Below are positions 33,047 through 45,330 of a stretch of DNA of 64,000 nt, piece by piece. A model generated the notes under the pieces. It worked only from the letters and a program-made list of their open reading frames with translations. It had not been told where the DNA came from and searched no databases. Within the stretch, counting starts at the first letter, position 1. The number at the start of each line of letters is the position of its first letter. The DNA lies in the NCBI RefSeq assembly GCF_004210375.1, contig NC_134837.1:164093310-164157309 (forward strand). The letters are read 5' to 3'. Made by a program: the position numbers and the translations under genes. Source of the stretch: Tachypleus tridentatus (lineage: Eukaryota; Arthropoda; Merostomata; Xiphosura; Limulidae).

Positions 33047-34142
33047 TAATAATATTCGCTATGTTACTATTTTTCTTCCGTCTTCTATTTATTGTTTTAT
33101 AAATGTATATAAATACATTTATCCATCATACTCTCAGGCGTTTCTATCCTTAGAATTAACTCTTTCATAGTTGATCATTTCTATTGAAATGCCATTAATT
33201 TACAAATGGTTAAATTTTCGGTTCTTTAGTGAAAACCTGTTTTGTATACTATAAATATATAATAATTACTTACAAAATTAAGATAGATATAATCAGTAAA
33301 CAACATTATACGCAAACTGTTACAAGAAAAAATGACCTGAAAATGGAAGAGAAAGTTACAAAAAATTAACTAAATGAGATACGTAAATCTTTCTAAAGAT
33401 TAATTTTTCTGTCATAAATAACACAGTTAACTGATCGTTATTCAAAAACGACGGGACAAATGCTATAACCCTCACCAAACTGTATACCCTAACCTTACAT
33501 TTCACAGTTAATTGAAATAAATAAATTATGCGAAATCAAGCTATAATAACAAATAGGTAGAAACGTGCAGTCGAAACAATCAAAAGTCAGCAAATTCCTT
33601 TGTGAGCCATTCATGAAATGAATTCGTGGCGTGTTCATAGAATAATAGTTGGTAATAATGACTTAGATTATAACATCTAATATAGAGAAAAGCCAGTGCG
33701 TTTTGGTGATACTACGTTCGAAGAATGGCTTTTATATTTAACATTTGTTGATTTCTTAAGTTAATGTTTCCGTTGATTATATAAGTTTGTTTTTTTATTA
33801 CAGATGTTGGTGATATAACAGAAAGTAGTTTAATTTAGAAATTACTTAAGTTTGAAACTGAATCGATATTTTTACTTTCATGATAAGTTTTATACACCTG
33901 TCACTAGGCTAGGTTATCCCACACTACTTCTTAAGGTTTATTATGCCAACATTCACTACACTTATAAGGTTTCACAGAACCCTCCTTACAGCCTTCTTTC
34001 ACCCAGTCACTAAAATCGTAATGGGTAGACAGTGCTCAACTATTCTATCTGGCTAAATGCATTTTGTTTTAATGACTTACCCTATTTCGAGAATTCAAGC
34101 GTGACACGACGTTATACACACTGGCTTTCCTATAGATTAGAT
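33047..34142. other. unannotated AT-rich DNA
   Basis: No recognised feature in about 1.1 kb. Confidence 0.4.
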
Positions 34143-34395
34143 AAAAACTTTGTAGTAACGCTTCTAAAACTTTACTTTCTTTGTCCAACGTTACTCATTT
34201 CTAGTAATTACGCATGAAGGTTTCACGGTAACATTTCTAAAGGTTTACTTTCTTTGTACAATACAAGTCTGTACTAGTCATTTAACACGAAAATTTTACG
34301 GTAATATTGTTACGATTTCTTTTTGTCCAATATAAATCATTAATATGTCATTACACATAAAGATTTCATGGTAATGTTTTTTTTACTTCTTCGCT
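34143..34395. repeat. degenerate about 72-bp tandem repeat, about 3.5 units
   Basis: Units start near 34143, 34217, 34290 and 34359, each opening with an AAARNTTTNACGGTAAYR-like segment followed by TTTACTTTCTTTGTCCAA-like and TAGTNATTACNCAT-like segments. An open frame ending at 34217 is part of this repeat and not a gene. Confidence 0.75.
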
Positions 34396-35447
34396 TCATA
34401 CATAATATAGGGTTGGCTCCTTAAAAACACTGATTGTACAGTGTACAAAGCATTTTCATGTGTTAGTGTCTGGAATTCCTATTTCTCCCTGTATTTCAGC
34501 TTCTTGTAGGAACAACATAAGTATGTAAAAAGTCTGACTCTAAGAAGTAATGATAACATGATGTTTTTTAACTGTTCAATATCCCTACGATCTTCGAAGT
34601 ACCTTATTTAGTATTATATAAAAGGTTTGGATTTAGCATACCAAGCTGTGTTTGTTGTAACTTAGTAAGAAAATAACATGAAAAGTTAGTTACAAACGTG
34701 CTGTTTTGAGCGGATTTGTTGTTTTTTTTAGCCTAACATGCGTGCTTTTTTGTGCATTCTTATATGTGTAAAGCCTTAACAGTCAGTAGTACAGATTTTA
34801 AAGCGTTGTTTGAATTGAATATTTACTGTTTGTGGTGCTTTTTGCTAAAATGTTTTAATTAGTGCTTTATGCCATTTCTCGCGATCCCTATTACGTAGTT
34901 TATGATACATACGTTTGAAAACTGCATTTTTTCATTCCTATAAACGTCAATAGATAAAGATTTTGCGAGGTATACAAGTGAATAATGTATATTTAAATAC
35001 AAATGATACTATATCTTTATTTTAAAAAGAGTTTACGTCGTAAATATCAAATTAATCTACTTTTAACATCTATTACCTTCTATTAACAACATACGAAAAG
35101 ACAGTAGATTTACTTCACAAACATTAATTCAGAATCAGCGAGAATTACCATTTAAAACGAAAGAGAATGTCCTCTCTTAATTTAATGTTACATTATTTTC
35201 AGGAATCAGGAAGATTTATTTCATTTGTTTAAATACTTTTTCACAACCATTGCACTGTATTCATTGAATTGAGCACACTTTACTTAAAACTTGAAAGAAC
35301 ATAGCGTGTCTCATTTGGTGAAAGCCTTCAAACCTGCGAGAACATGTTATTTTATTAATAAAGAATCCGTTACAAACCTACAATGACTTTTAACAAACAT
35401 GTTATTAAAATGTTCAAATATACCTATATATATTATAATTTCTGAAA
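34396..35447. other. unannotated AT-rich DNA
   Basis: Nothing recognised. Confidence 0.4.
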
Positions 35448-35690
35448 GGCCCGACTCGTAATCCAAGGGTCGCTGGTTCGAATCCTCCTCATGCTAAACA
35501 AATTCGCCCTTTCAACCGTGGGAGCGTTATGATGTTAAGGTTAATCCCACTATTCGTTGGTAAAAGGGTATCCCAAAAGTTGGCGGTGGGTTGTGATGAC
35601 TAGCTGCCTTCTCTCTAGTTTTACACAGATAAATTAGGAACGTCTAGGGTAGATAGCCTTCGTGTAGCTTTGCGCGAAATTCAAAACCAT
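35448..35690 (+). mobile_element. SINE family A with D-arm deletion
   Basis: GGCCCGACTCGTAATCC: the first bases of the head join directly to the anticodon region, so the A box is deleted. B box GGTTCGAATCC and the rest are present. Confidence 0.85.
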
Positions 35691-36584
35691 CATCCATCAT
35701 AATTTCTGAAACTTAATAGAATAATCAGTGTTTGTTTAATTATTTAAATTGAGAAACACGTTTGTTCCGTAAAATATATCTCATTGAAACACGAACAAAA
35801 CAATAAAGAAAAGAAATAATATTGAAAGAAAACAAGAATACATTTATGGTTGCTAACTACGTGTAAATAATACATACTAATATATAGCTGTGTCTAGATA
35901 AATGTAATGTACCTTTATCATTTATAAATTACATTTGTTAAAAACATTTAAATATCTATTTTATCTAACTTCTCCTTTAAGTAAGTGGTAAAAGCAAATA
36001 AAACAGTTAGAAAATAGTCTGACAGTTAATTAGCAGAAACAGATGAAAATAATTCACTAAAATCGTTTAGATACTGTCGCATTTTCCCATTATTTGAATA
36101 GGCGTGTTTAATTTTCTTATTTAGCCAGGAAATAGCTTTGGCAACAGTAAAACACAATTAAACGTCACAATATCATTAATATTCAATTGTTGTCAAAACA
36201 TATTTTGAAAAACTATTTGTTGGTGATTTTTTATTAATGAAACATTCTATATTACCATATAAATTGGAATATACGATTACTTTTAGTGTTATTATGGAGG
36301 CAGACGTTAACGCAAAATTAGTTCTTTATGTTAGTGTATTTATAAAACAAAATGTTTCTCTAAGTAATTTGTATGTTGTGTCATACATGACTTTGTATGT
36401 AGATTATTAGTAGTTTATGTGTAAGGTTAACTGATTCTCATCTGTATCATACAATATGGGTTGTATTTATCTTACGTTATTAACTTTTTACTATATGCAG
36501 AATGTTGGAGGTTTTTATGAGAATTAGTCAAAGTACAAATATTCAATAGTTAATTTTTCTTAAAAAAAAACTTCGAAATCCAAA
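35691..36584. other. unannotated AT-rich DNA
   Basis: Nothing recognised. Confidence 0.4.
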
Positions 36585-36683
36585 GGCCTCTCAGTGGCAC
36601 AGCGGTATGTAGGCGGACTTACAACGCTAAAATCCGAGTTTCGATACCCGTGATGGGATAGCTTTGTGCTTAATTACAGACAA
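36585..36683 (+). mobile_element. SINE family B with tail deletion
   Basis: GGCCTCTCAGTGGCACAGCGG head, CTTACAACGCTAAAA, B box TTTCGATACCC, then a deletion removes the 5' half of the tail hairpin, leaving ATAGCTTTGTGCTTAATT. Confidence 0.83.
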
Positions 36684-36784
36684 GCAACCTTGATTATGTA
36701 AAGAAATCTACATATTCATTCAAACAATTCATAAGCAATCGATATAACCCTAAATTACGCCTCAAAATTTTATTCTTTTTTGCT

Positions 36785-37049
36785 GGCCCGGCATGGCCAG
36801 GTGGTTAGGGCGCTTGACTCGTAATCTAAGAGTCGTGGGTTTGAATCCTCATCACACTAAACATGCTTGCCCTTTCAGTCGTGGGGGCGTTATAAGGTTA
36901 GGGTCAATCCCACCATTTGTTGGTAAAAGAGTAGCCCAAGAATTGGCGGTGGATTGCAATAACTAGCTTCCTTCCCTCTAGTCTTACACTGCTAAATTAG
37001 GGACGGTCAGCGCAGATAGCCCTCACGTAGCTTTACGCAGAGTTAAAAA
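36785..37049 (+). mobile_element. SINE family A, full length
   Basis: One of the best-preserved heads: GGCCCGGCATGGCCAGGTGG, loop CTCGTAA, B box GGTTTGAATCC. Body and tail GCGCAGATAGCCCTCACGTAGC are present. Confidence 0.92.
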
Positions 37050-37070
37050 AATATATTTTTTGCTTAATTT

Positions 37071-37190
37071 GTTGTTGTTGTTTTGAATTAAGCACAAAGC
37101 TACACAATGGGCTATCTGTGCTCTGCCCACCACGGGTATCGAAACCCGATTTTTAGCATTGGAAGTCCGGAAACATACCGCTTGGGGGCT
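37071..37190 (-). mobile_element. SINE family B, full length
   Basis: Minus-strand copy abutting the previous A end: (GTT)n, AATTAAGCACAAAGC, CACCACGGGTATCGAAACCCG and a shortened head ending CTTGGGGGCT. Confidence 0.88.
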
Positions 37191-37406
37191 TCTTGCTTAA
37201 AGAAAATCAAGTACGTTATTGAATTTAAACAATCTTTCACAACAATAAGTGAATAAGGCGACATTAATATAAAATTAGTCACATTTTCTGAGAAACAAAT
37301 AATAAACACCTTCATTTTGAGAGACTGGGAACATTACTATACTGTAAGGACTAATAAATTATAAGAAATACTTTGAAAGTATCGAGCAACATTTCGTTGT
37401 TCAGTA
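37191..37406. other. unannotated AT-rich DNA
   Basis: Its later part (from about 37350) may contain a further decayed unit of the tandem array that follows. Confidence 0.35.
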
Positions 37407-37640
37407 GAAACGTATGAGCATTTTATGTTGCAGAGTATAGTTTAGTGATGCATTATAAAACTACGAATGAATGTTTCGTTCGTGTGTATAGTTACTGATT
37501 TATTCTAAAAGCTATGGAAGTTTTGTGTTGCAGTATGTGATCTAGTCATTTGTATTAAAACCATGAAGGGTCTATACGGTTGTGTGCCATTACTAGTTTG
37601 AAGTAAAAGTTACTGACGTTTGGCATGACATTTATGTTTA
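37407..37640. repeat. degenerate about 99-bp tandem repeat
   Basis: Units start near 37407, 37507 and 37605. Shared landmarks: ANGNATTTTRTGTTGCAG, TAGTNATNNATTAAAACYA and GAATGTT/GGTCTATACGTTYGTGTG. Diverged, so old. Confidence 0.65.
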
Positions 37641-38926
37641 AGACTCCAAATATAAGAATATTGTATTATACAATTTAAAGAAAGCCATGGTGAAACTGTA
37701 TAAGAAGTGTTTTTTGTTTGGTTTACGTATTTTATTAATCAATGTTTCAGACAGAACACGATTTCGTAGAAATTACGGTGTAAAATAATAAGCCGTATTT
37801 TTTTTTTAATTCGGTAACAAATTAAATATATTTATGTATAGAAACTTAAAATAGTTATTATGAATAAATAATAATAAAACTATGTTTTTATACTACATAC
37901 GTATTTAAAATTTGGCTTTCACCATTAAGGAGCTTGTTTCCCCGAAACTATTGGGTAGACAAGTTTTGAGTTTTTCTTTTATGTTCTTGTTGGTTAATTT
38001 ATGGTTTAAATCATACCATAAATCTTGAATATGTGTGTTTTACCTTTCATACACATCTCAAAATCAGAGGGACAAATACTAATAAGCTGCTACGTTTAGT
38101 TTCTGTACAAATCTTTCCAGACCTAGAGATGCTAATCACATGCATTGGAAATTTCTCTTGATTTACTCATAAACTTTTTAATTCTAAACGTACAAAATCA
38201 CTAATTGAACGTTTTGTCGCCATCTTTAGTGATTTAGCCTTAAGAAACTGTAGAATCATCAAGGATGATTTGACTTCAGTCGACAGGTAATACGTAAAAT
38301 CTGCTTTCTGTTTTTAACTTTAAATTTTTTTATTGATAGCGAAATATTCGCTAATCAAGTCTTAAGGATTAGCAGTGACGTTTACATGGAGAAACTTGAT
38401 TTTTTCTTTTGCTTTATGTCGGTATTGAGCTTTAGAAACATCCAATTTAGAAACATAATAAGATTAGAAGCCAACGAACAACAAGCCTTTCAAGGAGTTT
38501 CACATGGTTTCTTCATGAACATTTCTAAAGTCCTGACAAGAGTGGTCAAGCGGTGAGCCACGTGCACTAATATTAGTTCTCACTGGATTTATCCTTCTCT
38601 TTAAGGTTTCCATGTTTTAATCTAATTACACCCTTATGAGTCGTATTATGAACACTGAATTCGTTTGTTTTTTTTCTGACAGAGTTTATAAGTCCTAAGA
38701 GCAAGCGAACTAACTCAATGAATGAAAAAGTTATCAAAGCGTTGATAAAACAAATCTTCACTAATTTTTATTATGAAAAAACACTTGTTAAAGACAGATA
38801 ATATACAGTTAATCTGTTAACGCTGTAAGATGTTAGTTACACATTTTCCTGATTCCAGGTTGTAACACACTTCATTGTCTCGAAAAAGCAATACTGATGT
38901 AATGCAGGCTTAACATTTTCCTTTAG
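37641..38926. other. unannotated AT-rich DNA
   Basis: No gene or repeat recognised in about 1.3 kb. Confidence 0.4.
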
Positions 38927-38938
38927 ATGTCTTCAGTA

Positions 38939-39221
38939 GGCCCGTCATGGCCAAGCGTGTTAAGGCGTGCGACTCGTAATCTGAGGGTCGCGGGTTCGCA
39001 TCCCGGTCGCGCCAAACATGCTCGCCCTTTCAGCCATTGAGGCGTTATAATGTGACGGTCAATCCCACTATTCGTTGGTAAAAGAGTAGCCCAAGAGTTG
39101 GCGGTGGGTGGTGATGACTAGCTGCCTTCCCTCTAGTCTTACACTGCTAAATTTGGGACGGCTAGCACAGATAGTTCTCGAGTAGCTTTGTGCGAAATTC
39201 AAAAACAAACAAACAAACAAA
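38939..39221 (+). mobile_element. SINE family A2, full length, with perfect target-site duplication
   Basis: GGCCCGTCATGGCCAAGCGTG head, A2 B box GGTTCGCATCC, GTCGCGCC, tail GCACAGATAGTTCTCGAGTAGC-TTTGTGCG and (AAAC)n. Identical ATGTCTTCAGTA at 38927-38938 and 39222-39233 is a 12-bp target-site duplication. Outer tail stem GCACA/TGTGC. Confidence 0.95.
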
Positions 39222-39233
39222 ATGTCTTCAGTA

Positions 39234-39648
39234 CCATCTATATTTACGTGTCTATAAAATTTAAATAATGGAAAAAGCTTAGGTTTACATAACTCATATA
39301 TATATCACTAATATATTTCATTATAATCCTGCCTCGATATGAGTGCTCTTGTTCAAATGTGTTGTTTTCTATAAAAATACATTTATAACAGTAAGCGGCA
39401 CTATATTTTATGGAAATATGTTTACAGACGATATTTTAGACTATCAGTTGAGCTAAATGTTTTACAAGAGTTATTTTAAAACGATAAATGCGTGAACCTC
39501 GGTAATCGTGTATATCAAAATAATTATAATATGTATAAAGTGAGAGCACTTTGGAATTTTATACTTCAATAACGAACAGTTTGACTGATTATGAGAACAA
39601 TACATGATCCGAAATCACCAGTCAGTAATTACTTTATTGTTTCTGTTT
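39234..39648. other. unannotated AT-rich DNA
   Basis: Nothing recognised. Confidence 0.4.
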
Positions 39649-39768
39649 GACCTCCCAGTAGCACAGCGGCATGCCTGCGGACTCACACCGCTGGAAACCG
39701 GATTTCAACAGTCGTAATGAGAACAGCACAAGTAACTCGGTGTATAGCTTTGTGCTCAATTCCAAACA
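39649..39768 (+). mobile_element. SINE family B
   Basis: GACCTCCCAGTAGCACAGCGG head, GTCTGCGGACTC-type region, decayed B box, tail GTATAGCTTTGTGCTCAATTCC. Confidence 0.83.
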
Positions 39769-41379
39769 ATCTTCTGTATACACGTTTCTCAAAATATAAT
39801 CAATTATCACTGTTGTATAGCACATTTAGCCTACATCTCTAGACCTACATTTAAACTTTAAAGTTCAACATTTCATTCAAGATTTTGATTCTAAGAATCA
39901 ACGACAAATCAGTAGGATTTAGAAATTGTTAATTTCCATAATATGTACCATATTCATGTGCCATACAAACAAGTGTATAAAGTGCGCACCTGTCTAACTT
40001 CAACACAAAATGTGCTTAGAACGCTGGCAACATTTCCGACGTTGTTTCTGAATTAGGTCTAACTGAAACAATAAGTTTTCACTGCAGTGAAAAGAAAAAT
40101 GGCTACAAAGCTCTAATATCTATACTACTCTGTGAGGTACTGAAATCTTACACCATAATTTGTCCGCATTGATTTTACGGGTCAAGGCAAACTGTTTATG
40201 GTTTGACTTAAATAAACCAGTGTTTTTATTGTGCTTCACAAAATAGTCGACAACCAGGCAATATTGGTGCGATTTGTTACTGGAGTTTCAAGGCAGTATT
40301 AAAAATTTTCATACCACGTGATGCGTTCTCAGCCAATCACGGCAAGAAATATGTACTAGTTAGTAGTTTAATTCTTTCAAAAATTATTAAGATTTCTTTA
40401 CGGGGAAAAAATGTTGATATTGAAAAGGATACAGAAAAAAACTAAGAACTTTAATCTTATAAATTTATATTTATAAAATTACACAACTTGGTTAAAAAAA
40501 CAAATGTTTTATATCGTCCTACTAACCGTTTGAAGACATACTTTAATCGAAGCTTTCAACCTGGAGATACATTATGGACACATAGGTTAAACGGTCAAAT
40601 TAGAGACTCCAGGATTCAAATATGATCTTTCCTATTTTTAAACTACTAACCAATAACTACTTAATTCCAAGTCTAATAATGTTAGTGAAATGTGACCTGG
40701 TCAAGATATACCAGTAGCTCTGTCCAGATAATTCAAACTAATTGACAATGTTATAAGTACAACAAAATCAAAGGTGAGAAGTATGTCTCCACGATACAAA
40801 CCATAAATAACTTGCAATATTTAAAATCAGTAACAAATCTTGTATACGTGATGATGAGCCAAGATCAATATCTACTTCACAGTGGTGCCAAGCGCAACAT
40901 TTGTGTTATCAAATTCAATAGCCTTAAATTACAACGCATACAAAAATTGTACGAAACGCGTAAATCATTGTTTAAAATTGGTGGAAAAAAGAAGGTTTTC
41001 AAAACATTGCTACATAGATCTCTGGATTCCCTGATGTATTTTAAAAGCTTGTTATATACATTGTCTGATTTCTGAAAATATTTTAAATTATTAGCCTCTC
41101 TCTCGGACATCCATGATGTATATGAATCTAGTGCGTCTGTAAAAGGCAACACTATTATATACAATAAGGATTTGATGACGCGTTTTACTAAGTGTCAAGT
41201 GAGAAATATCCCACAAAATCGTAAGAGACAAATAGACCTTTCTTAATCATTTGACAATATCAAACGCATTAGGAAATAAGACTGCCCACACTCTAGAAGT
41301 AAAAATCTCTCTTTTAATTTATTATTCGAAGCTTAGACACAAAAGGTGGAAATGATGACAAGTTCTATGTTTAATGATT
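39769..41379. other. unannotated AT-rich DNA
   Basis: About 1.6 kb. Overlapping frames on both strands at 40812-41164 (up to 95 codons) are AT-rich and show no family resemblance. No gene is called. Confidence 0.4.
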
Positions 41380-41508
41380 CCGCCTCCCAATTGTTGAACG
41401 TTAAGTCTGTGGAATCACACCACTGAAAACCCTATTCCGATACCTGTGGTAGACACAGCACAGGTAGCCCATTATGTAGCTTTGTGCTTAACAAATAAAT
41501 AGAAATGT
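41380..41508 (+). mobile_element. SINE family B, decayed
   Basis: CGCCTCCCAATTGTTGAACG head, B box TTCCGATACCTG, tail CAGCACAGGTAGCCCATTATG and TAGCTTTGTGCTTAAC. Confidence 0.75.
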
Positions 41509-42400
41509 CCATGAACCTAATCAATAGTATAATATATCAACTTAAAACACGAAAGGTATTGTATCCCAGCCGATTTATATTGTTGAGCATTTATCGAGTG
41601 ACAGCGTAAACCACGACCCCAGCGCTAAAGGTATTATATTTATTATTTTGCATTCAAGTCACAGCATTAACATTAATGCAATAAATTGTTGTAATGGAAG
41701 GTTAAGATAAATTAGATAAAGGTTAATTAGTTTAAAAGCAAAAGACCTATCTACAACATGTAAACCTTTGAAAACCTGAAACTGATCACCCGTTTTAAAA
41801 GCTGAAAAGAACAAAAGATTATTCAAGAAAGTTAATTTTTCAGGTAAAAGCAACAATCATTTATTAAGAGCAAAAGCAACTACCAATCTTATTTTTTTAA
41901 AACCTGCAGTCAGAAACCGTGACTCTTTACAGATTGAATACAGTGGAGAAGACAATTCAGTTAAATGTTTAAACCCAAACCAGCCAGCTAATTATTATAA
42001 TGAAATTGACTTGGTATCAGTAGTTTTCATGATGAAGGAAAGTTGTATATTTGAAGGTTCTGAATAAATTCTTTTACACGGTCGAAAGTAACGTGCTATA
42101 GAAGAAATAATGGTCAAAGGAATGTATGTTACAACAAAGTTTGCAATATTCAGTTTTCATAGAAGTTTGTCCGTAACAAATATAACAAGAAGCATATACT
42201 TAAAATTACATAGGCGACGAAGATATCAAAAGTAAATAATAGATTGAACACTAGCAATTTTTTTTTATATTTATATTTAAAGGATGACGTTTCGAACTAG
42301 AGTTCATCGTCAAACTGTACAGTTTCTTAAATTTCACATAAAATATTTTAAGTACAGTAATACGGAGCTGGAAGGATAGACAAATATTCCAAATAATTCT
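41509..42400. other. unannotated AT-rich DNA
   Basis: No recognised feature. Confidence 0.4.
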
Positions 42401-42668
42401 GTCTGGTGTGGCCAGATAGTTAAGGCACTTGACTCGTCATCTGAGGGTCGCAGGTTCGAATCCCCGTCATATCAAACATATTCCCCTTTAAGCCGTGGGA
42501 GCGTTATAATGTTCGGTCAATCCCACTACTCGTTGGTAAAAGAGTAGCCCAAGAGTTGGCAGTGGGTAGTGATGAATAGCTGCTTCCTCTAGTCTTACAC
42601 TGCAAAATTAGGGACGACTAGTGCAGATAGCCCTTGTGTAGCTTTATGCGAAATTCAAAAACAAACAA
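42401..42668 (+). mobile_element. SINE family A, near full length
   Basis: GTCTGGTGTGGCCAGATAG head, loop CTCGTCA, B box GGTTCGAATCC, body, and tail GTGCAGATAGCCCTTGTGTAGC. Confidence 0.9.
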
Positions 42669-42830
42669 TCATTTAGCCTAATTAACGTCAGGTTTAAAAA
42701 TTGACTAATACCTTACAATAATTTAATACAAAAAGAAAAAAAATCTTACAAGCTAGAGAAAAAGGGAATAACCCAAAATGGTTAATCGATTGCTGGCCTT
42801 CAGGTTAGTAACTGAGTGTCTTGAACAGTT

Positions 42831-42884
42831 GTAGCGCAGATTGCTCTTGTATAGCTTTACGCGTAATTCAAAACAAACCAAACC
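42831..42884 (+). mobile_element. SINE family A, tail-only remnant
   Basis: Only GTAGCGCAGATTGCTCTTG, TATAGCTTTACGCG and AATTCAAAACAAACC remain: a 5'-truncated insertion. Confidence 0.7.
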
Positions 42885-43013
42885 TTTCTCTTAAACTTTT
42901 GATTTGCCAAACAATAGAATAAGAATAACAATAAAATATGTATACTTTATTCACTTAGTCTGCTGAGCTGTAGAGCTGAGGTCTGTGCTAAACGTCCCAT
43001 AACGCAAAAAAAA

Positions 43014-43136
43014 TCCCTAGCAGTACAGCGGTAAGTCTTCCAATTTACAACGCTAAAATAAGGGGCTCGATCCCCTCGATTGACACAGCATATAGCCCGA
43101 TGTGGCTTTGTCATAACAAGACACGCGCACACACTC
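43014..43136 (+). mobile_element. SINE family C, full length
   Basis: TCCCTAGCAGTACAGCGG head, TTTACAACGCTAAAATA, B box GGCTCGATCCC, tail AGCATATAGCCCGATGTGGC and a CA/GC-rich end. Confidence 0.85.
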
Positions 43137-43682
43137 AGAACATACTCAGCAAGAACATAACATCTTCATAGCATTATTATATTCTAATTAAATAATCTGC
43201 TGGCATATCAGATTTTAAACTATAACATATATACAGAAATTAAGTTTATTTCATTATTAATTCCCTTTGCAATCATCAAACGATCGTCTACAACATTTAA
43301 GTATGGATTCTACCATTAGTGTTTCTACTCACTGTCTAGTACATTACCAGAAACCTTCTTGAAAATCAACGATGACCATTTTGCTTTTTGTCCCTTCCCT
43401 ACCCTATTTTCACAATCGTAAGACTAGCTATTTGTAAACGAATCAAGTCAAGAGACCCAACAAGAACGTAACGAGCCTCTGATTTTACTTTATTTATCAT
43501 TTCAAACTAAGCCACATATTTTATGATTTTCATTTGTTAAAATAATTATTTGTTATTTTCGCGTACTTCCTCCGTTTTCATTTCACTTCCCAACTTCACT
43601 ACCATTGTTTTTTTCTTATAGAATCTCACATCTTCCCATAAAGAGCTAATTTATTTTTACAGTTTCAGCATAATTGTCCGTT
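43137..43682. other. unannotated AT-rich DNA
   Basis: Nothing recognised. Confidence 0.4.
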
Positions 43683-43862
43683 GGTTTATGTTTTAGCGTA
43701 AAGCTACACAATGGCCTTTCTCCTCTCCGTCTATCACAGGGAATTGAACTCTAGATTTTAGCGTCATAACTTTGTGAATAACGCAAATAGCCCTCGAGTA
43801 GCTTTGCGCGAAATTCAAAAACAAAAACAAACTTTGTGAACTTACCGATTAGCAACGGAGGG
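43683..43862 (-). mobile_element. SINE family B/C, interrupted by a nested SINE
   Basis: Minus-strand element: AAAGCTACACAATGG tail, GGAATTGAACTC (B box), ATTTTAGCG, then an insertion, then CTTACCGATTAGCAACGGAGGG, the expected continuation to the head. Features of B (tail) and C (B-box side) are mixed. Confidence 0.75.
43779..43829 (+). mobile_element. SINE family A2, tail-only insertion with target-site duplication
   Basis: About 51 bp: TAACGCAAATAGCCCTCGAG, TAGCTTTGCGCGAAATTC and A/C-rich end. Flanked by identical AACTTTGTGAA (43768-43778 and 43830-43840). Only the 3' hairpin tail was reverse-transcribed before integration. Confidence 0.9.
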
Positions 43863-45049
43863 AATTTTAAGACAACAACAAGTTCTCTTATTTCAGTCGA
43901 TGTTAAATTACAGCAATATGTTGTCTGTCAGTCAATTGGTAGTGCATGCCATGAATATCAAGGAGAATTATGCACTTTGTGGACTACAACAAAGCATGAC
44001 ATGTGAACTTCAAAAGCGAGAAATAAAGATATTTATTACTCTAATATTGGTCTTATTACTCTTGAAACAGAAAACTTTCGAGGACCTTGTGCAAGCACAT
44101 CTAGTAATATAGATATTACAACATTGTCGTCAAGGCTTTCATCAAATATAGGATTGAACCATTTCTCGCCACTAATATTGTCATATCGACAGCGTGTTTG
44201 ACACTAAAGCTACAGAAATGTCTTTTGTTCAAAGGTAATCCATTCATCAAGGAGTACGGTCTACAATTGATTTACTAATATCACCACATAAAACTGGTAG
44301 CAGATATGATATTTAATTTATTCTAGAGGTGTTAAAAGGGATCGATATCAGTCATTATACTACCCAAATTAATGACTGAACTCACGATTTTACTTTATAT
44401 AAATACTGTGAAAAAGCATTTCTTCATCAATGTGGAATTGGAAATTCAGCTTTTTGGAATGGTCACGAATAACTTTCAAGTAAGTTATTTTTTTTCTTCT
44501 AAAGCAGTCATAAGGACCAACAATGTCATGAAAATGTTACGCCACTTCTAGCAGTTTGTATTGTCTGAACAAGATGATTAGGCTAGAATACTTAACGTAT
44601 TTTATGTATATTTCTTCTACCGAAAGTAAAGAAATAGTTAAGATTAAATTAATCAAAACGTAAGAAGTATATACAATAATTTACATTCTAAACGCCGATG
44701 AAACTAAACACTTTTGCTTGTATCTGATATTGTCATTTATAATCTGCTTCTTGGCTACAATACGAAGTGGTAGTGTTGGGAATTAGCAAACTCTGACCAG
44801 AGTTGAAATAATTAACCAATTGGAACATATTCTTACGTTCGTTATGTTTTATAAGTTCGTCCAACCATCTTTTCCTTTAGTCATTGATAGTTATCATATC
44901 GAAGCTATCGTCTTATATCCATACTAACTAGAGTTCTTGTCCACTGAACAAGTAAATTCTTAATTTTTGAGAGGTATCTCAGGATATAAAGTTGCTTCCT
45001 TTATATATAATTGTATAAAACACCTATTAAAATTTTAAAATACAAGATG
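43863..45049. other. unannotated AT-rich DNA
   Basis: A frame at 43900-44112 has no recognisable family. Nothing else seen. Confidence 0.4.
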
Positions 45050-45330
45050 TGAAAACACAACTTTACATGCATCTTTACATAGATCCGACAATCCTTTATG
45101 CAAAATTTGACGAAAATTCATCTTAAAGGGGGGGAGTAGTGGTTAAAAACACATAAACACCCATAGAAAACGTAAAGATGCAAAACTAAAACTATGTGTG
45201 TACCCTAATTGACCAATTGAGCCTCCGTACCAATTGTAGTGAAGATCCACCCGCATTCTGCGAAGTAGTTACATGAGCATACAACAGATGACAGATAGTA
45301 CTATTATATTTATATAGATTTAACATTTTT
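45050..45330 (+). mobile_element. possible RTE-like LINE 3' end
   Basis: Contains GCAAAATTTGACGAAAATTC, a G-run, then CCGTACCAATTGTAGTGAAG followed by ATCCACCC, a TAGTTACATGAGCATACAAC stretch, ACAGATGACAGATAG and TATATTTATATAGATT. This order of motifs resembles the 3' ends of arthropod RTE/CR1-type LINEs as I remember them. No ORF survives. Confidence 0.4.

Noticed and set aside
40812-41164. Opposed frames of 87 and 95 codons
   Set aside because: No family resemblance and typical low-complexity AT codons; chance is the simplest explanation.
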